Assembly (NCBI GenBank): GCA_930367205.1
Contig: OV884011.1
Span: 112,893,139-112,957,138, forward strand
Direction: 5' to 3'
DNA from: Acanthosoma haemorrhoidale
Lineage: Eukaryota > Arthropoda > Insecta > Hemiptera > Acanthosomatidae
DNA: 64,000 nt
The notes beneath the pieces are model-generated. The model saw only the letters and a list, made by a program, of their open reading frames with translations, searched no databases and was not told the origin of the DNA. Position numbers and translations under genes: made by a program. Shown piece after piece: positions 1 to 14,200 of this stretch; the first letter of the stretch is position 1, and each line of letters opens with the position of its first letter.

Positions 1-531
1 ACTGGTATTCACACCCCCCACTGATGTCATTAACTGCTGCCTTTAAACTCTACACCTCTCTATTCCTAACCTTGCTAGATATAGTCCAGCGCTGTCAACC
101 TCTACACCTTTCTCAGTGGAGTTCCCAGGCTTTTTCCGTGGAGTTTCCGCCGCTAAACTAGACTAACCTTCCTTGGATGAGGGATTTTGGGGTATTACAC
201 CTATTTCTAGGAAGTGGCACTCCACCAGCAGTTCAGTCCCCTTCCTTCCTCGGTTCACATTCACCTTTGGAAACGACTTTCTCCTACCCTTAGATCTTGA
301 ATAAGAGCTTGTGTCATTCCTAGACCATATAAAATACCTCAAATCAAACCTGTACCTACATCTTCTTCTCCTGAACACCACACTCTCAAGCCACACACAC
401 CTATTAAAAATTGAGCCATATAAATCAATAATGATAATCGTCAACAAGCAGTCGTCAAGATCATAGACTACCTAACTCTTTCTCCTCCACCAAGGTTAGG
501 TCATCAAGACCCTCCTCATGACGGTACGACA
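1..531 (+). repeat. Diverged LTR fragment, 3' part (LTR family of this window)
   Basis: This is a diverged copy of the LTR seen at 44916-45684 (reverse), 58746-59624 and 62919-63746. The same order of landmarks occurs: a 'tagtccagcgctgtca' block matching 'tagtccggccttgtca', a 'cggttcacattcacctttgg' block matching 'cggttcacactcacctttgg', a 'cttcttctcctgaaca' block, and a terminal block with 'ccctcctcatgac'. It ends in 'cgaca' at 531, so it terminates in CA like the other copies. The 5' end lies outside the window. There is no coding sequence; the reverse-strand open frame at 163-447 is a chance reading of the LTR. Confidence 0.75.
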
Positions 532-2091
532 TGAAGTTACAGGATAAACTAGAAACATCCCAAAATAATCAAATGGTGTCAATTAGCAAACTAAAATAGG
601 GTATCTCACTGATAGAACATATTAGTCACTCTACCAAAGTTGGAAGGGCTTAACACCCACAACCAGGACTGGCCAGCGAATGTAGAGTATAAACGGCCAA
701 ACAGTTAATTAAATTAACACTTAAATTAATTTATTCTCCCTAACTACTCACTCTTTTGACTTATGTGTGTTTTTTTTTGTGTGTGCATTGAAAGGAATTA
801 GGTTTTAGATTTTCCATATGTTTACTTATCACAATTCTTTAGTTTGATTGAAAATTAAAACTGTTGTGTAAAGTTGCAACTATTATTCAACTAATTTTCT
901 TCCAATTCTTCAGGACAAATAAAGACTCATCCTGACAAAGTGGAAGTATCTTACTATCTCTCTGATTCTACTCTTGAGGTTGCTAATTACAGTTTGTTCA
1001 TTATTTTTAGAATTCCCCAGTATTAGCCCTTCTTTATGGAAATTGATTGACTGCTTCAATGTTTTATTGGTTTATTAGTTTCTCTTCAAAGTCTCCTTCC
1101 TAAGTTCCTATCCTTACCAGAGCTTTTTTGTTTCTGTTTCTCAAGTCAGCACAAGCTTAAAAGTCAAAAATAAATATCCACAGAAATCCAAATTAAAGAA
1201 GAGGTAATATTCCAACATTGATTAAGCTGTAACCTATCTGCCATCTATATTTTTATAACTCATGGCATAAGTCTATCCAAAAATGTTATGTCATTAATAC
1301 AATTTAATAAAAGTTGAGAAATAGTTAACCACATTTAGCAGTTAATTTAGGACAGCATATTTTTTTTTTATCTCTTCACTGTGTGTGCCATTATTTATTG
1401 TTTATTTTATGTTTTCAGTTATTATTTTTCTATTCCTACTGTGTAAGAATAAATAAGATGTCCAGATCAAATTTGATAAAAATTACTATCAAATCTATTG
1501 CAGTGCTTTAAAGAATATTTAACTCAATCTTGCTTTATACGATGTTTTGGATTATGTAATTTAAGTTATCCTATGAGTCTTTTAGTTCCTAATATGAAGC
1601 AATCAAAGTTTAAATTGTAGACTTTAACAGATAAATTTGACTGAGTGAATCTTCTTCACCTATATTTGTTTCTTTCTTAATAATATAAACTTCAAAAGAT
1701 TTCTTAGAGGTTGAAAAATATGTTTCAAAGGCGAAGAATTGTTACAACAGTAAAAACAATGAACTGAAATGCTAAAACTCAACTGACTATACTTTGATTT
1801 TTAATTTTAATTTAATAATGATTATTGATTAAATTTTTACCTCAAATAGGCCATTCTTGTTTTAGATTCCTTATTGCTTGAATTATTTGTAGACATTAGA
1901 GCGCTTGCTTAATGGTGGCAGAACAAATATTGCTTTTTATCTATCTTATTTTTGTGCAACACTTTATTTTTTATCAGTGAAGGGCAGTTAGTTTAGGTCC
2001 AACGAAAGAATTGTCTGTTTTCAAGCTATTAGTTGCAAGCCATGTTAATACAATTACTTTATAGATATTACATGTATTATTTTTAAAACAG
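532..2091. other. AT-rich intron sequence, gene 1
   Basis: AT-rich sequence between the LTR fragment and the first recognised exon of gene 1. It ends in a normal acceptor (ttttaaaacag). No other coding or structural signal was recognised. Confidence 0.6.
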
Positions 2092-2222
2092 GATACGGGT
2101 GGAACACATGGAACGGCAGCTGGCATCACTGACTGGTCTTGTACAGAAAGCTCTAACACATTCTGTTGTTCCTGGGCCTGCAGTTCCTCAAACACCTTCG
2201 CTCTATCACCGATCTGCTTCAG
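2092..2222 (+). CDS. Gene 1 exon a (AIP3-like conserved segment)
   Basis: Acceptor aaaacag before 2092 and donor gtatgt after 2222. The exon reads RVEHMERQLASLTGLVQKAL and then a Pro-rich stretch (PGPAVPQTPSLYHRSAS). The matching vertebrate segment is the MEKQIASLTGLVQ motif of SRCIN1. It enters with one base completing a codon and leaves in phase 1. An upstream exon is required but is outside the window or unrecognised. Confidence 0.88.
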
Positions 2223-5200
2223 GTATGTTTGTTAATGTTTAGTAACCCCAGTTTCTCCATTAAGGAGTATTCAAATGTATTGCATTATTTAAAATATTAT
2301 TTCGTAAATATTTCAGATTAGTTATGCCATCTTGAGTCGATTTAGATCTATCTAATATTTAAAAGAACAACACCACTTGTAATCAATTCAATCCTAAGCA
2401 CCTTCATGATGATGGCTGTCAATTTTTATTGCATTGTCATCCAATTTATTTTAGAGCTCACATGCAAAATATTTCTTTTTTTAAAAAAGGATTGGTAGGA
2501 GTTTCACCTACCATGTCATTCTGTTCCTCTTTACTTTCTAAACTTTTTGCAGTACACATTTGTGTTATCCTCCTGTTACTAATCAACATGCTTGTAAACA
2601 GTATATTTATATATTTGTTATTTACACTACTTGTAACATTAACTAAAAGAAAATATGCATAGTATGTGCATTTATTAAACAGGATTATAAAATGATTTGT
2701 AAGCAATAGTTTTGAAACTGGATTAATTATTCTTTTCATAAGTCCCTGAGAAGATAGATAATGTTTGTGACACTGTAATTTTAACATAAAATCGCTGCTG
2801 TTTTTTCTTGGAATTTTATTCCCTTATTTACTATAACTATACTTAACTCTGGTTTATTATCCATGGGTGGATTAATCTTTGGTAGGTACTACACGAAAAA
2901 AAATCATACAATATGATTATTTATACAATTTTGAGGTTAAAACTGCCAAAATAATTTCTGCTGTATGGTAAACAGTATTTCATGCCAAATTTAGTTCAAA
3001 TGAGAGGATTAAAAGCTTTTAAAGGGAGGAATGTTGTCAAAATTGAGAAGAAAAGGGTAGTATGTTTAGTACATACCCTCTGTTTTGTGCAAGGTGCTGA
3101 ACTATATCTTGTCTAAATTTATACAAGTATATTATAATTTTCATTTTTGACTAATTTTAAAAAAAACTAATTTTTTTTTTCTATTAATTTTAACAAATTT
3201 TTAATTTAGTTGAAAAAAAAAATGTGAAATGTATTATATCGATGGCTTACCTCTAAAACCTTGTAAGTCCATGTAAAAACAAATTTTACACAGGAAACAA
3301 AAAACTCTATTTCTATAGAAGAAAAAAAAAAATTGTAATTATTTTTTTCCTGTTACATTTTGAAATATCCCAGACATTTGTGGGGAAAATAACACCACAC
3401 CACACTTTATGAGTTTTTAAGTAAAGGACTGAGTGAGCATTATGTACTTGCAAGATTTTTCGAAGGAAGGGAATTGTACAAACAAGGTTTTAGAAGTTAG
3501 CTATCGATATACTATTTCTCGTTTCTCTTGCTCCATACTATGCATATATTTTTTTGTAAATTTTCTTTGGACTGTGCTTTCACATTAATGCTTAATGATA
3601 AACCATGGAGTGACTAATACAAAAGAAAATTTAAAAGTTTAGTTCTGATGTGATAGTAACTAGAATTGAAAAATTTTCAGTTTGAGATATATAAGAACTT
3701 ATCCAGTTTGTTTATAATCGTGATCCATCATCAGTATATAGGTATTAGTAAGTTTGTTGTAGTGTCAAATATATAATGATTTGTTAACAAAAAATTTCAT
3801 TTTTTTAAATAACTATAAAAGTAAATATTTTGTCGAAAATATACACAATTATTTTGAACGTGTTATTCCAAAAATTTAAATAGTGGCATTTTTGGAATAC
3901 CTTTGACATTCTTTTTGCATTTTTGTCTCTAATGTGTTCACAACTTTAGAGAAGAAATCAAAACTTCAGATATTAAATATCTTTCGAGCTGTGATTTAAA
4001 AAATGTTATAATTTAAGGAAACTGGTCTGTACTTTTTTATGTTTAATGTTTTCAGAGATGTCTAAAATACACCTGCAAATTACATAACAATCCGATCACT
4101 TTCCACAACTGGTTTTCAAGCATTATTAGTATTTAATAAACAAAAAACTAGTTACTTGAATCAATTCAAAAGGATAGTAAAATTGTAAAGAAATTGGTAA
4201 ATAAGGATTTTCAAGTTTTATTTGTCTAATTTGAATTTAAATTTTATTGGTGAGACTTATTTATTTTGTAGAAAATGATAGAAAGAAAGAAATTATTGAC
4301 AAAATTGCACTTAGTTCATAAGATGTAGATAATTATTTGCTTTGCTATTTTAAAATAATCATGCTTTTACATGTCATCTGTCGCTTTATAGAGGTCCATA
4401 GAATAAATTGGGATTAATGTTTGTGGCTTTTCGTACCTATTTAAAGACGTTTCTCATTTCTTTGCTTTATGTACATATATGTGATTAACACGTTACACTT
4501 TTGGGCAAAGGCTTACTAACACATGTTTTGTGTTGCACACAGTATCTGATGATTTCGACAAACACTCAAGCTCAAGTTCCGCCTCACTTCCAGGTTAGTA
4601 CCTATGTTATTCTGTCATAATTTGATTTTGATACATTTGGTATATTACAATTGTTTGTTTGTTTGACGTGTGGGGTTTTTCTGTAAAGTTTGTCATTTTT
4701 TGTGTGTTATGATGCATTGCTGATGTCTATTTATGAAAAATATGTCTTATGATTAAATCTCATGTCAAATCATATTTCATTTAATCATTAAATATATTAT
4801 AGTAACAAAATTTTAATTTTTTAACGCTACGGAATTAAGTACATACTGATATTATTTTTTTGCAAATTCCTTAGTATTAAAAACTTTTTAAAAGTTGTAT
4901 TTATGTTTTTTAGCTAACTGTTGATATCTAACAAAAAAATTAAATGGCTTAATTGTGTTTATGGTTTCATAACCTAATAAAATCACTCATTTATTTATTT
5001 TTAAATAAAATTAAATATCTGCACAGAACAGAATTATTTTTATGTTTATAAAAGAATAATTTGCCAAATATTGGTAAAAAATTTCATGTCTATAATGTTT
5101 TATGTGTAATTGATACTATAATTTCTACCTTATAGATTTTCACCAATCCCGAATTTATTGGTTCTTCTAGAAATTATTAGCTTAGATGAACTGGTATATT

Positions 5201-8200
5201 CTTATTAAAATGGAGAAATATAGTGGTATCAAATATAAAAATGCATTTATATTTTTATTCAAATTGCATTTTAGAATTTATTATTTTTTAAATTTCAGAA
5301 AAATTTTAATCTGTAAAGATATTCTTTTTTTTATTTTTTAATCTTTTATATCTAATTAAAAAACTAGAGTTAATTTCCGATTTTTCAAAACTTACTATTT
5401 TTTTTTTTTTGCTAAAAAAACACTACATTTTTGTAGAAAGTGCACTTTTGAAATTGTGTTATCTAAATATCTTTCTAAAATGGATGGCATGTTTTTAAAA
5501 TACTGATTTTTACCTACAGTGACTTGATTATTTGTTGTATGCGTATAAAAGAAGTGATAAATGTGTAGTGAATGTAGGCCTCATGATTGTACTGTGTGTA
5601 TTTGTTAGTTTATTCAGAATGAGATTGATTTTTTCCGTGATTGTAGTTGTCGTAAAGGTTCTGTCTTATCCTCACATTTCAATTCCATTATTCTCCTGAT
5701 GGTAATAAAACGAGACTTTTAAAGTCAGTAATTGTTAATTTCTATGGGATCAGAACGATGGTGGACTTAAAAGTGTCAATTTGTCTTTTGCATGTTTTTA
5801 AAATATTATTATTTGCAGTTGTGGGTTGTTTAGATTTTGAATAAAAGACTTGTCTGCTGAATTTTTTATTCTTGCACGAGTACTTTCGACGGGACCACTA
5901 TCATCTTCAAGTGCTGTAATGGCCAAGTGACATTAATTGCATTTACCGTACTGGATAACAATAATCTATTATAAATAACAATGTCAGCTATTCAGATTAT
6001 TGTCTACTCCAGTATAGTACTGGTAATTAATATAATTTGTACATTTTAGGACCTGAAGACAATGATATAGTCGGTCAAGGGTAATAGTGATGGATTAAAA
6101 TATTCTGTCAAATGTTTTGTTCAAAATATTATTTTATTTTTAAATTATCTGAAATACTATTATTTTCAGTCTTAATTTTACTCTAAGGGTGGCTAACTAT
6201 TTCCTCTTCAAACAAAAAATTTAAAACTAATTGGTGAGAACCGAAAACTTTTTCAGTATAGTAATGGAAGTTTAAAAACAAAACTACCAAAATTACTACT
6301 ATTTCTTATATATTTCATAAACAAAAGATTATTTTTCATGCATTTAAATTTTGAGAAAAGTACTCATATATCTATAAATGGTAAAAGTAAAAAATCATAT
6401 GTTTTATATATATAATAAATAATTAGTTATTTATTACTAATAAGGCTAAAATTTGAAGGATTTTTTTTTTGGTTTATGTTCAAGAGAAACTAAAGTTCTT
6501 AATGGATGTTCACAAGTTTTAAAAATAAAATCGTATTAAATCTTTTTTACAATCCACAATATAGTAGACCTATTTTAACTTTATTCCATATAAATTATTT
6601 GATTCATTTAACAAATTATTTATATTGTAAAACTAAATTAAGTCATTTATATCTGTAATTCTAAACTTATCTGTAAAACATTGATATCGGAGATTTGGTT
6701 TCAATACTATCTAGTAATTTCCTTAGAAAATCAAACAAAAACTGGAAAACTTGGTTTATTTGATAGATTGTGGATTTAACAAATATCCACTGTACTAGGC
6801 AGAAAATGTTGACTTATAAAACAAAAATTGTGTGCTTAGGAAGACAACTCAAGCTCTATCAAAAAAGCGCTAAGTATGAGCCAACTCATTTTCACTAGCT
6901 GACTACATATGCTAACTATAACAGGCGTCACCCCTTGTGTATTAAACTAAGATAAATAAAAATACCATTGTACAATTTTCTCCTGAAAATTGCTTAAAAT
7001 TCTTGGAAAAACATATGAGCAACTTCAGGCTATGATATTACTTAAAAAAATTGTTGCCATGCCAAATGGGGGAGTCAACACAGCCCATCTCCTTGGGTGA
7101 GGACGGCAAATGAGAAATCGTCTTTTGTCTTTTTTTAATATGTTTATTTTATATTATTGTAGTTGTTTCATTTTTCAATAAATTTGTTAAGATCTTTTTT
7201 AAAGAACAAATTTTTGTGATCTATACTTTGTAAAATAAAGAAGTTTAGATCTGAGCCCTAATTATTAATAATTAAATAAGGTGCTTTTTTGAGATGCAAA
7301 AATATATTCCATTTTCCAAACTTTGTAATTGTTAAAAATCTAACTAATATTAAATATATATATATATATATATAAGGTTTCAGAACAGGCTTAAATATAA
7401 GATTGGTTTAATAAAAAGCATCAATGGTAACTTATCTTATTAAAAGTGTCTCTTTGCTAGGAGATATAGGGAATGTGGGCTATTCTATCACAAGTACCAA
7501 TTTCTATTTACAGAGCTGAAAGGGAAAAAAAAATCTAGTTTAGTATAATAAAATTGTTTATATAGTATTAGAGGATAATGTTTTCAGTAATTTTGAAAAT
7601 ATAAAAATGCCTTTGCTGGTATTTGAAGTGGTGACATCCGAAACTCATATTTGAAGTCAAAAGGGCGGGCTATGTATGATATTATCAAAGTTAGATGGCG
7701 AAAAAGTAGGAAAAATCAATGAAATATCTGTCAATGTAGGTTTTTAAATTAGATTTGTAATGGCTTGGGGACATCAACTTGCACAACTTTCATTACATTT
7801 ATATATTCTTCTATATTATAAGTCTGGTATATTTTTCGACATAAAGCTATATCGTATTTTGTTGTAGATTATTATGATATTGATTTTCACCAACTAAAAA
7901 AGCTATTCCAGTATAGTTTTTTGTTTGATTTTTTTTGCCTGATTGCTTGATATATTTTTTTTTTAATAGTTATCTTGACTAATGGTTATAATGTTATTTT
8001 TCATTATGGTATTGTAATATCCTGAAGTAATTATTTTTTTAATATTAATTTATCAATTTATAACCATTTAGTTTTATCTTTTAAGTCCTATTATCGTTAC
8101 CCATAGAATATGTCTACATTTATTATTACTTCACCACTACTTTCTAATGGTTCATCCATTGAAGAACATTAAATTCCAAGCATCAACTATAAAATTGTAG

Positions 8201-11200
8201 GTACCTAAAATATTTGCTATATGAAGTATAGTTGGAGAGTTAATAAGAATAGTCATCGCTTGGCTCTAACCAAGTAAGACCACTTCTGTCATTCACAGTA
8301 GCCGTATTAAAGCACTAACACACACATTTCTTTTTTACCAGACGAAACCTATATGAGATCTGATACCAAGCCGCCTAAACTTGGCAGAGGTAATGAGCAC
8401 TATTTTATTATACACTAACTAAACATAGGGCATGAATCGTTTTTGGAACAGATATTGAAGCACTTTTGATTTATATACTAATGAGATTAGCAACATTTTT
8501 CATAGAGATAACTTGTTTCTATTCCCTTTTTCTTTCTCTTCATCCTTAAAATACCTTTTGAATGATTTGTTCTGGCTAGACCAATAAGTTCAATAGCATA
8601 TGCTGTGAATCTCTGTCTCTACTTCCTATTACATCATGATAGAACACCTATTGTACAGCCATTGGAATTTTATTTCAACTATTCTCTGTAATTTAAAACA
8701 ATGATTTGCATGATAAAGTAAAGATAAAAATATTAATTAGGTATTGTCATCTCAAGACAAACTATTATCTTATGATGCTGCCGGTATATGAAAGCGATAA
8801 TTGTTTTTAAGTTTACTATTAAATTTACTAAAAAATGATTGTATTCTAAAGGCCCTCAAGCCTACTTCCCTGAAATCAGTGTATATTATGATGAAAAGTG
8901 CATTGGTTTATAAAAAGGCTATCAATAATTTTCAGAGGCCAAAGACAATACTAAATGCATTCATGTTAAACTTCTGTATAAGGAATTCTAAGAAAAAGAG
9001 GTGTAAGTCCATATATTGGATTTATTTATTTTTATCACTTTACTAACTTGAGCTTGCTGCATGCTTTATTCGTCCAAAATAATAAAACTGCCTCATTCTT
9101 AGTAGTATTTACTAAGATTGAGGTAGATGTATTTTTTTAGATGAACCCTGTTCATACCAAGTTCCAGTTAATAAAAGAAATTAAATATAGACATAACCAC
9201 TTTATCTCAGAAAACCTCTTTATTAATGAATAAAGCTACATTTATTTAACCTGAACTTTTGTTCTAGGGTTATTCCATTTCAAATCAATCAGTGGTCTGA
9301 TTCTCAATGTGATAGGTTTTTGTTTTATGTACATCTCATCATGAGTTATGCAAATTATTTATTTCTCAGATTCTGTTTATTGACAGCTGTCAGAAAACAT
9401 CAAAGCTGGCATGTGGGTAAACCTTAAAACGCTCTCAGCTTAAGTCTGATAGTTGCTAAAGGTGCATTAGAGGTTTATACTTATTTTAAAGTTTATACTT
9501 AAATTTGTTACAAAATATGGTTTGGGAAATAACCTGTATTGTCCACATTTTTAGGGAAATTAGTAAGATAAATATATACATTCATAGATTTATATATACA
9601 AGGGTGGTCTGAAAAGTTTCCGACCTCAACATGAAGATAGCAGCAGTCGTAAATAAAAGCTAGTGAATTTCGTTGTTCATCTGCTGACAGTTACTCACCA
9701 AAGTTTCAGCCATTTTGGACGCGCAGTTGTTGTGTAAGAGTCGTTTGAGTGAGTCGATGTGAGTGTATTTATGAAAATGGACAAAATCGAGTATCGAGCT
9801 GTCATTAAATATTTGCTTTTTAAAGGCAATACGCCTACGCAAATCAAAGATGAGTTGGATTCTGTGTATGGGGACTCTGCACCATCATTTACCACAGTGA
9901 AATTTTGGGCAGCTGAATTTAAACGTGGTCGTAAGAGCTTGGGAGACAATGAACGTTCGGGACGTCCAAAAACTGCAACTACCGATGAAAACATTGCCAA
10001 AGTTCACCAAATGGTGCTAGACGACCGCCGAATTAAAGCGAGAGAGATAGCAGAGGTTATGAACATGTCAAAAGAACGTGTTTGTCACTTATTAAATCAA
10101 CATTTAGAGATGAGAAAACTGTCCGTGCGTTGGGTGCCGTGTTTGCTTAGTTAGACCAAAAACGTGTTCGAATGAACATTTCCAACGCTCTGTTGGCGCA
10201 GTTTAGGCGCAATAAATCCAAGTTTTGGGGCCAATTAATTACTGTGGATGAAACTTGGATACACCATTATACGCCCGAAACAGTGGACTGCAAAGGGGGA
10301 ACCGGCTCCAAAAAAATCAAAAACTGTTTTTTCGGCTGGGAAAGGGATGGCGACTGTTTTTTGGGATAGTCATAGAGTTATTTTAATCGATTTTCTTCAA
10401 AAAGGAAAAACCATTAAAGGAGCATACTACGCATCATTACTTGACAAGCTGAAGGCAGAACTTGCAGAAAAAGAAAATCCTGTTTCACCAAGACAACGCA
10501 CCGTCTCACACCTCAGCGGTTGCCATGGAAAAAATCCATGAATTACGGTTTTAACTGCTTGACCATCCGCCTTACACACCAGATCTAGCCCCAAGCGACT
10601 TCTTTTTGTTCCCTCATCTAAAAATTGCACTCGGAGGACAGAGATTTTCGTCAAATGAAGAGGCAATCACCTTCGTGAACGATTATTTTGCTGAGAAAAA
10701 CGCCGAGTACTATTTGGAAGGGTTACAGAGATGGGAGCATCGCTGGGAAAAGTGTGTAGAGTTACAAGGAGACTATGTTGAAAAATAAAAAAAAAAATTC
10801 TGAAAAAACGTCTTGTATCTTTGTTAGGTCGGAAACTTTTCAGACCACCCTCGTATATACATAGTTTTTGGGAAATGTCAGTTATTTTGCATTCTTTATA
10901 TTTAAAAAATAATTAAAGTATCTTCCCACCAAGATCCCACTTTGAAATGTTCCAAACTATGGATATATATGTAATATTTTTCCAAAAGTTTATACGATGC
11001 ATTTTTTCTTAAACTCAAAAATATTATTTAATTAATTCTTTTTTTTTTTTGCAAATCATACTATACTAAGCTTTAAAAGGATACCTAGCATCCTTTACTA
11101 ACTCATTTAGAGCATTATGGGTTGAGTCAGTTCTTATTGGTTTTGACAGCCATAACTCAAAAACACCAAGTGCATAAAACCTAATCTTTGTTGTTGTTGA

Positions 11201-14200
11201 GATGATTTGGTATAGAATGACCCTTTACTCTGTGCATATTAGTTCTAAAATAACTGATGGTTGTGGAAAGCAGTTAGTTAGATTAATTAATAATTTGTAA
11301 TTAATAAGTTTTGTTCAATGGAAAAAGTAAGTAAGTGATGTCATTATTTAATTGGTAAGGGCTTTCTTTATTACTAATCCTGATCATCGGTAATTTTAGA
11401 ACTGAGTCATTTATCAAAAGATAAATATAATCTAGAGTTCATAAATGAAACAACTAAAAATTTATTTTGCTGCTGATTGAATATAAAATAAAAGCCTTTG
11501 TTTATACCATGGGTATATTTATGTTATTGTACTATTCATTATCATTATCATTAATCATCAGGCATTAGGGGATTCTTAAATTGTAAAAAGGAAAAATGGC
11601 CAAATGAAGTGTTATTTTTTTGTTAGCTGTTTTCATCAACAGTATTAATTTGATAATACTGTTCATAAATAACTAAGACCAGTGGTAGGGATATACCGGC
11701 AGCATTATGTTAGCGGTATCCGGTGACTAATGGTAACTTTTGGACAGACAAGTCCGTATCGTTCGAGAAGTCCGTCTCATTCTCCGATGAGCCACCTGAC
11801 ATGAACTCTCCCAAGCAGCACTCCCCGCAGCACCCAGGTAAAATATTCTCATTTCACCAAACAGTAATGTAGATACACATGATCATAAATGAAAATTTTT
11901 CAGGAAAAAAAAGAAAAAAAAAATGATTTGTGCCTTCCCATATTAGAACTTGTATTAGTGGAATATGACTCATTACTATGAGTTCTTTCAATTCAAATGT
12001 AAAATAGAACAACTGTTAATATGTGTTTCTTGTATCTTCAGCCTTTTGACTTATCTAGCTAGCCATGATCTGATTTATTTAAAGTCTGTTATAATGAAAG
12101 AATGGCCGTTGAAAAAAATTAAATCATGAGTCTCCTACATATGGTGACCCTATTTCTTTTTTTTACACAGCTTCTTTACAACCTTATAACAAGGATTTAG
12201 ATTTTAATAATGTACAAATAAATGCTTCAGAATATCTTTTTGCTCAATTAGTTTTATTTTTTATCAAATTGTGGGTTTCTCAGTGGTCATTATTAAAAGA
12301 TCTATTTGATGTCTAATTTGAATTGAGTTTGCTTCTGATATGTCATCTTTACAGCATAGAGTAGTTAGTTTATTAATTGACATCCTGGAGTTTCAAGGGA
12401 TGAGAATTAACATACCAGATACCTTATGGGTCAGAGATGCCCACATCGGCCAAGTAGTGAAGGTATTGTAGTCTACAAGAATGGGAGGTCTGATGAGAAT
12501 GTTTATTTTGTGCTTAACAAATGCCTTGGGGAGCTATTGTCTAGCCGAGTCTCATCTAGAAGGGGAAAAATGTCCCCTCAGTTCAGCTGTATTTTTGTGA
12601 AAATTGTAGTAATATAGCAATCCATTCCAGTTATCTATCAATTACTCCATGAGAAGATAGGTGGCCATATCTGATTGGAGTAAAAGATAATGAAAAATGG
12701 CACACAATTCACAATTGATGTCTGTGAAGCGATTGGTTGTAGTTGTGCAATATTATTCAACCTTTTGCCTGTATACTTTAGGAAAGTTAATAAACTTGAA
12801 TTTGATTATATATATATATTTTTTTGTCAAAACTATAAATCGTAAAAATGGGTAAATCAAATAACATTTGAGTAAATTTTCCGGCCTCTTCTTTCACTTT
12901 CACCAATGACCAAAGGGTTTTTCAATATATTATCTAGCCAACTCTACCCCTCCCATTCTATCTGTACCTCTCCCAAGGGATACCACATACTCGAGGTGTG
13001 ACATTCTTGGCCTTTTAGATTTCTTTTCTACTGAATTAGTATAAGTATAGATGTCCATTTAAAACAGCTTGGGTTCTGAGGTTTATGGGTTGAGCTATCC
13101 TACAAAGGAAAATTAGTTGCTGCTTGAATAAAGCAGCAATGGCATAGGTATAGAAAGCTACAGTGCAGGTTATGAGGATAGTACTTGCAGTGACAAAGCT
13201 CAACTCAAAAGCTGGTAGATATCTGCTGAAATGTAAATAAATCTAATCATAATAATGAACTAAGGAATGCTACAATAGCCAAAGTACTAAGTGATCAATT
13301 TTAGAGACATTTTTAGAAAAATAATATTATCATTGAAAAAATTCTATTGTTCCTTGAAGTGAAATTAATATATTGCCTAAATTTAGTCAATTTAGACAAA
13401 AATGCTGCTTACAACTCAGTCAACCTAGTATTTTAAATGGAAAATGCCAATTGGTTGTCTCCACTGCAAAATTATAATGTAACAGAAAGTTCCTTATAAA
13501 ATTATTTAAAGGATATCATCAGGTTTATTTCATGCTGTGTTACTTTCATTATAATTATTTTGATAGTATATAAACAATGATTCACCCAATGATTTTGTAT
13601 ATCTTGAAAAGTACACAAAATTTATCTATAACATTTTTGAAGTATCCTGAAGCATTTATTTAACTTTTGAATTTGGTATTATAGGCAATAAATTGTCCCT
13701 TGTGAATATGTTTGCTAAATAAATTATGAAACTTGGAACCAAAGTAGCTGTGGCTCAAATTTAGAAATAATAATCAATGGAGCACCTATGTCTTTCCCTT
13801 GATAGCATTTTGGTTGGATTCAAAATTGAATGCGAACTCGGCACTGAAATGGCTTAGTGACACTGCATAGTGAAAAATTTAAATTGCACAGCTCACTTTT
13901 TGAATAGTAACACTGCTGGTCACGGCTGGTCAACGTGCTAGATATGAAGCTTGAAGTACAATAACCTTTCTGTTAACAATAATGATAGCGTTATTTTTTG
14001 TGGCTTTAACTACAGTCTTAAGTCTCTTTTTATTTAAAATTAATTTCTCTTACTTTATAAATTGTTCAACATAATTCATGATAATAGTTGTTTTATATTG
14101 ATGTCCAGAGTTGGTATTTAACCTGATGTGATAATAGTATTTATTTTAGGTTTCTTGAAATATTTTAGTTGATAATTTTTAAGTTGCATTTTATGTTTTC

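Larger units (their letters stand above)
4594..8341 (+). other. Intron b-c of gene 1
   Basis: A 3.7-kb AT-rich intron. It contains a weak retroelement-like 3' end at about 5860-5935 and an AT dinucleotide run at 7354-7374, both listed separately. Nothing else was recognised. Confidence 0.6.

Noticed and set aside
163..447. 94-codon reverse open frame
   Set aside because: It lies wholly in the LTR fragment; equivalent frames occur in other LTR copies (45018-45281 and 59214-59525) without protein similarity.
2429..2787. Overlapping opposite open frames of 77 and 109 codons
   Set aside because: AT-driven composition, hydrophobic low-complexity translation, no family match, inside an intron of gene 1.
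7354..7374. AT run as an origin or regulatory element
   Set aside because: Simple dinucleotide repeat, common in AT-rich introns.
9695..10000. 101-codon minus-strand open frame
   Set aside because: Antisense of the mariner transposase.
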